A stretch of DNA of 20,320 nt from Chara braunii (lineage: Eukaryota; Streptophyta; Charophyceae; Charales; Characeae). The notes beneath the pieces were generated by a model. The model was given only the letters and a program-made list of their open reading frames with translations, searched no databases and was not told where the DNA came from. How positions within the stretch are numbered: the first letter of the stretch is position 1; each line of letters opens with the position of its first letter. The position numbers were made by a program, and so were the translations under genes. Below are positions 17,118-20,320 of this stretch, piece by piece. The stretch covers positions 6,731,597 through 6,751,916 of the forward strand of contig BFEA01000012.1 in NCBI GenBank assembly GCA_003427395.1. The letters run 5' to 3'.

Positions 17118-18540
17118 TTAAACCCCCACTACCTTCGCATCGGTAGCGCCAAACCGCCGCGGGGCGTAACTGCGGGGTACCATCACAGCCTGTAGGAGCA
17201 CATCAGCACCGAATGTTCGAGGTGGGTGGGGGCGGAGGCCAGGCTGCAACACCGCGCCATCGTCGATCGACGTGGCTGGCGGAGCGGCGCTGTAAGCAAG
17301 TGGCGAGGTGGAACTCAGTTGGACGTAATTTTGCGGGACCCGGTTAAGGCAAATGACACGTGTGCGGGCTTGGGAGAGGAGCGCATGGCGCGCACGTGAG
17401 GCGAGCATTTGTGTATAGACTTAGGCGTGAAGGAAGACTTCGGAAGCGACATCGAAGATGCAACAGGAAGAGAGCGATTGTGGGAACCTGAAGATTTTGG
17501 TCGACTTCGGCGCCGGGTGTGTTACCAGGAGGAGCAGGAGTCAGGGCAATCCTTTTGGCACATGCGCGGAAGAAGCATCGCAGAGCGAGGGAGAGGACAC
17601 GGGTTCGCGACATCGTTGAGGGATCAGGGAGGTGGAGGACAAGGAGGCATCATCTGGCGTTCGAGCGAGTGATTCGTGAGTATATGTGGAACAGAACATC
17701 GCGGAGCGAACATATTGGGAGCGGGTTAGGACATCCTCGGGGCGATCAGGTAAGGGGAAGGATAAGGAGGCATCATCTGACATTCGAGCAAGTGATTCGT
17801 GAGTGCATGTGGAACAGAACATCGCGGGGCGTACAGAGTGGGAGCGGGTTGCGACATCCTTGGGGGATCAGGTAAGGGCAAAGTTTTGTTGGGGGGAGGA
17901 TTCCGGAAGGGGAGGGTGGAAGGCACTCGCGATCGGGCAAATTCTCAGTGGAAGTGGGCGGGGGAAGGGGAGAGGCTCCTGGGTGCGGTGGTGTAGCATC
18001 AGAGGGAAAGGAGAGGAGGACGGGGGGGGAGCGAGGAGGGCGGAGAGCGCATACGAGGAGAAGGGGGAATCGATCCTTGAGAACGAGAAGATTTAGGAGG
18101 CGGGGAAAGAATTGGGGAGAACGGAGAATAGTGGGCAGCCACGTTGCCGGGACAGTGGAGTGTGGAGGTAAGCAGGAGGAGGGGCTTGGGGAGGGGGTGA
18201 GGACCACAAGAGGTGAAAGCTGGGGAAAGGTGGTAGCCACTGGTTGGCGAAGCCAGGGAGAAGACACAGGGACAGAGGGGATGGACGGGAGGACAGTAAG
18301 GGGGAAGGGGAGTTGAACCTAGTGTGCGAGGAGGGTGCGAGGAGAGCAGGGGAGGAGTGGACGAAATGAATCTCGAGAACACTTGAGGTAGGGCGAAGGG
18401 GCGAAAGGGAGAGTGAAGACAGCTAGTAAGTGACCGGGGTAAGTGTAAGTACTAGGAGAGACAGAAAGGAGCTGGGAGATATACGGCAGCGGAGGCGACA
18501 AGAGTCAGTGGAGACATGACAGATTGGTGCGCCCTCGCCA
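17118..18540. other. GC- and G-rich region, no recognised gene
   Basis: Base composition changes sharply after the T run to GC- and CpG-rich DNA, then to G/A-rich sequence. Open frames occur on both strands and overlap heavily, which composition explains. None shows a known domain. The 123-bp repeat inside it is listed separately. Confidence 0.4.
17590..17882 (+). repeat. 123-bp tandem repeat with an open frame (about 2.4 copies)
   Basis: AAGGAGGCATCATCTG begins at 17641 and again at 17764, a period of 123 bp or 41 codons. The end of a third, partial unit lies at 17590-17640. One plus-strand frame (17519-17875) stays open through all copies and repeats RRHHLxFExVIRExMWNRTS and GSGLxHPxG. The period being a multiple of three keeps the frame, but no start context, homologue or longer coding context supports a real protein. 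A minisatellite in G-rich DNA is the simplest reading. Confidence 0.7.
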
Positions 18541-19380
18541 GTCCCCTAGAACCCACATCAATGAACTAAACGAAAAAGGGAGGAAGGTACAAATACTAAT
18601 ACAGCAGACATATAGGAACCAGTGATAATAGGAGAAAGAACAGTGTGGGTGAACTAGGCAATCAGACCACAAAAAAATTAAAAATAATTGAAAATAACAA
18701 ATAAATGGAAAACAACTAAAACAATAAAAGACACGTAACAAAGCACCAAAAGAGAGCATAAACAGCAGACATCTGCTGCAGCACTTGGTGAACGGAGGGA
18801 CAATGCACCCCTGTTGCCCAATAATAAGTATAGGACGTGAATGAAAGAAGCAGCAGGCCTGTATTGCCCCATCACCATGAGAACGACGAATAGGATGCAA
18901 CGCACACACAAATGATTAGACTCTATGCTTTTTATTGCGGGGTGATGAGGCAGTTGATGGATCAACACCTCCGTCACATGAAATGGTCGCAACAGAACCA
19001 TGCCCCAAACATCGTCGCAACCCCCCCCCCATCTTGCAGGCAGAGAAGACGGCGGGAGGCGTTCTATAGCAGAAGGAAGACATGGGGGTCCTATGGAGGA
19101 GGAGAGGGAGAGGGAACAACAAGGAACTGTTCTGCGGTGTTGTACCAAATACCCTTACAAGGGTATTTGGCGTGTTTTCTGCAAGTTACACCAGTGCAGC
19201 CTCGCTCGTCTGACGGGGCGCGCGCGAGAGGAAGCTTAGGTCCTCGTCTGGGTGAACGGCGCGCGCAGGGGCCTCGGTGAACTTATAAATAAGAAATAAT
19301 GCGCGCGGGTCAGAATGAGTCAAATAAGGGCACGGAGGCCACTCTGGCTTATTTATTTATTTTATTTATATAATAATAAG
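18541..19380. other. Region without recognisable gene
   Basis: A moderately AT-rich part (18580-18910) is followed by mixed sequence with a C12 run near 19020, CGCGCG words near 19220-19310 and an AT-rich patch (19340-19380). Open frames are unremarkable. The palindrome at 19145-19170 is listed separately. Confidence 0.4.
19145..19170. repeat. Near-perfect 26-bp palindrome
   Basis: CCAAATACCCTT (19145-19156) and AAGGGTATTTGG (19159-19170) are exact complements with only AC between them. It is close to a true palindrome and would extrude a cruciform easily. Confidence 0.9.
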
Positions 19381-19395
19381 GCAACTTGAGTTGGA

Positions 19396-19429
19396 GAGCC
19401 GTGTGATGGGCGACCATCTCGCANGGTTC
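19396..19429 (+). ncRNA. Group II intron domain V
   Basis: These 34 nt have the canonical domain V architecture. A 9-bp lower stem starting GAGCCG pairs with a 3' strand ending GGTTC, a 2-nt bulge (TC) sits on the 3' side, and a 5-bp upper stem (GATGG with CCATC) is capped by a GCGA tetraloop of the GNRA class. The catalytic AGC triad is at positions 2-4. The single N (19424) is at position 29 opposite G6, where C is expected. Downstream the sequence continues GGAGAGCAC, as after domain V in plant organelle introns. No intron-encoded protein is seen nearby. It is probably a mitochondrial or plastid intron fragment moved to the nucleus; a true organelle contig is the alternative. Confidence 0.8.
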
Positions 19430-19440
19430 GGAGAGCACTT

Positions 19441-19490
19441 GTTACGACCGTCTAGGCTCGACTCTTTCTTCGAGCCTAGCGGTGGAACTC
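19441..19490 (+). ncRNA. Candidate group II intron domain VI region
   Basis: Twelve nt after domain V, ACCG-T-CTAGGCTCG pairs with CGAGCCTAG-CGGT. The 9-bp core is 19452-19460 with 19471-19479, extended by ACCG/CGGT past a bulged T. A stem-loop at this place fits domain VI. I cannot point to the bulged branch-point adenosine with confidence, so the 3' splice site is not assigned. Confidence 0.4.
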
Positions 19491-19520
19491 TTGACTCTAT
19501 TCGTGTTTTAATGAAATTAT

Positions 19521-19563
19521 GTACCCGTAAAAAATGGCCGGGAAATCCTGGCCTTACGGGTAC
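19521..19563. repeat. 10-bp inverted repeat downstream of the intron fragment
   Basis: GTACCCGTAA (19521-19530) and TTACGGGTAC (19554-19563) are perfect complements, and an inner GGCC...GGCC pair extends the stem. It may be part of the same organelle-derived segment. Confidence 0.7.
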
Positions 19564-19779
19564 CACCCTTGAGTTAGTTTTGTTGTTTCTGAAGCAAGTT
19601 CCTGCGCTTCTCTATACTACTAAAGCAAACAAAGGGGCCGGCGACATGCCTGGTCGCGGGCCCAAGGGAAACCTGTGGAGGGGCGGAACCGGGCAGGGGA
19701 ACCGGTGCAGGGGCGAGGCCCAGGCGAGGGACGGAACACGTTCCCGAACGCGTTCCCGAAACGGCAGCACGCAGACCCG

Positions 19780-20060
19780 GGCCATTCATCGAAATCGGTG
19801 CCGCGCGGTTTACCGGTCCGACGCCGCAAGCTGTGCCGGGGGGGGGAACTGGTCCGACGAGGCATACCCGTCGAATGGCCTTCCAGTCCCCCCCCCCGCA
19901 CACAGCTTGCCATGTCGCGGCATACCCGTCCAACGGGCAAGCTGTGCGGAGGGAGCAGAACCAGTCCGATGCGGCAAGCTGTGGGGGGGGGGGGAACTGG
20001 AAGGCCATTCGACGAAATCGGTGCCGTGCGGCATACCCGTCCGACGCGGCAAGCTGAGAT
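19780..20060. repeat. GC-rich cluster of direct and inverted repeats
   Basis: A 54-nt unit at about 19784-19837 recurs at about 20006-20059 with roughly 46 of 54 identities. The core TACCCGTCCGACGCGGCAAG or variants also occur near 19925 and 19965. The segment 19869-19911 is a near-perfect reverse complement of 19973-20014, with a 61-nt spacer, and would fold into a long hairpin with a C/G-homopolymer section. Open frames in both directions are by-products of this structure. Confidence 0.75.
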
Positions 20061-20221
20061 GTGCTACGTGATGGAGGACGATAGGGGATGGAGGCCGGAG
20101 GAGGAGGAAGGAGCATGGCGGCCATGGATCATGAAAGGGAGGACGCGTGAGAGAAAGAGAGAGAGAGAGAGAGAAAGTGTATATTTCAATGTTCTTGTGG
20201 AAGATTCATTCGATTTTGCTC

Positions 20222-20248
<27 letters not shown>
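20061..20248. repeat. Terminal simple-repeat region: (GA)n and (TG)n
   Basis: A GA-rich run at about 20143-20175 and a TG run at about 20222-20248 flank about 45 bp of AT-rich sequence. No coding signal is seen. The TG run stops exactly where adapter-like sequence begins. Confidence 0.85.
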
Positions 20249-20253
<5 letters not shown>

Positions 20254-20286
20254 TCTTATACACATCTAGATGTGTATAAGAGACAG
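20249..20286. other. Tn5 mosaic-end pair (mate-pair junction adapter)
   Basis: Positions 20249-20267 read CTGTCTCTTATACACATCT and 20268-20286 are its exact reverse complement. These are the 19-bp mosaic ends of the engineered Tn5 used in tagmentation libraries. The head-to-head pair is the sequence created when tagmented fragments are circularised. It is a library artefact, not genomic sequence. Confidence 0.96.
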
Positions 20287-20320
20287 GTACTGCACGGCAG
20301 GATTTGGGTCACTCAACTGC
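20287..20320 (+). other. Misjoined copy of 3174-3207
   Basis: All 34 bases are identical to 3174-3207, in the same orientation. Lying after the junction adapter, they are most simply the other end of a circularised fragment spanning 3174 to 20248 (17,075 bp). An origin from another copy of the repeat is possible. Confidence 0.85.

Noticed and set aside
19391-20071. 226-codon plus-strand open frame
   Set aside because: It begins in the group II intron domain V and runs through the GC-rich palindromic repeats. The intron structure explains its first part, and there is no protein family signal.

Overview
The window looks like nuclear DNA from a large, repeat-rich streptophyte (land plant or relative). 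The evidence is three decayed L1/RTE-like LINE copies whose reverse transcriptase and endonuclease motifs resemble plant non-LTR elements, long simple-sequence tracts, scattered hairpins, and a 34-nt group II intron domain V that suggests organelle-derived DNA. I see no intact protein-coding gene, no rRNA or functional tRNA gene and no CRISPR array. Most long open frames are low-complexity or decayed repeat DNA.

Layout. Positions 1-2250 hold no recognisable gene, only a pyrimidine tract after a strong splice-donor-like site, an imperfect hairpin (365-410) and a 49-bp tandem duplication (1835-1926). From 2380 to 3330 there is an A-rich tract, a tRNA-related SINE-like sequence on the minus strand and an inverted relative of it. 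From 3321 to 3794 about a dozen stem-loops lie end to end, with two longer ones upstream. Positions 3800-6030 are mostly anonymous, with a weak exon candidate (4950-5086) and a compound hairpin (5572-5621).

Positions 6050 to about 16350 form a head-to-tail array of three plus-strand LINE copies. LINE-1 (about 6050-8457) and LINE-2 (8458-10890) are 5' truncated and end in poly(A). LINE-3 (about 10891-16350) starts directly after the LINE-2 tail and carries an ORF1-like frame, an endonuclease block that is inverted relative to the rest, and a reverse transcriptase block. All three end with the same pair of stem-loops just before the tail, and the second stem shows a compensatory base change. 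This looks like a family-specific 3' recognition structure. A 750-bp non-autonomous hAT-like DNA transposon (9507-10256) interrupts LINE-2, with 16/18 terminal inverted repeats and a perfect 8-bp target duplication.

Positions 16350-19380 contain microsatellites, a 136-bp tandem duplication, a GC-rich stretch with a 123-bp in-frame repeat, and a near-perfect 26-bp palindrome. Positions 19396-19429 are the group II intron domain V. Positions 19780-20060 are a GC-rich cluster of direct and inverted repeats.

The last 72 bases are not a genomic continuation. Positions 20249-20286 are two 19-bp Tn5 mosaic ends placed head to head, as in a mate-pair circularisation junction. Positions 20287-20320 then repeat 3174-3207 exactly. 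The true sequence probably ends at 20248.
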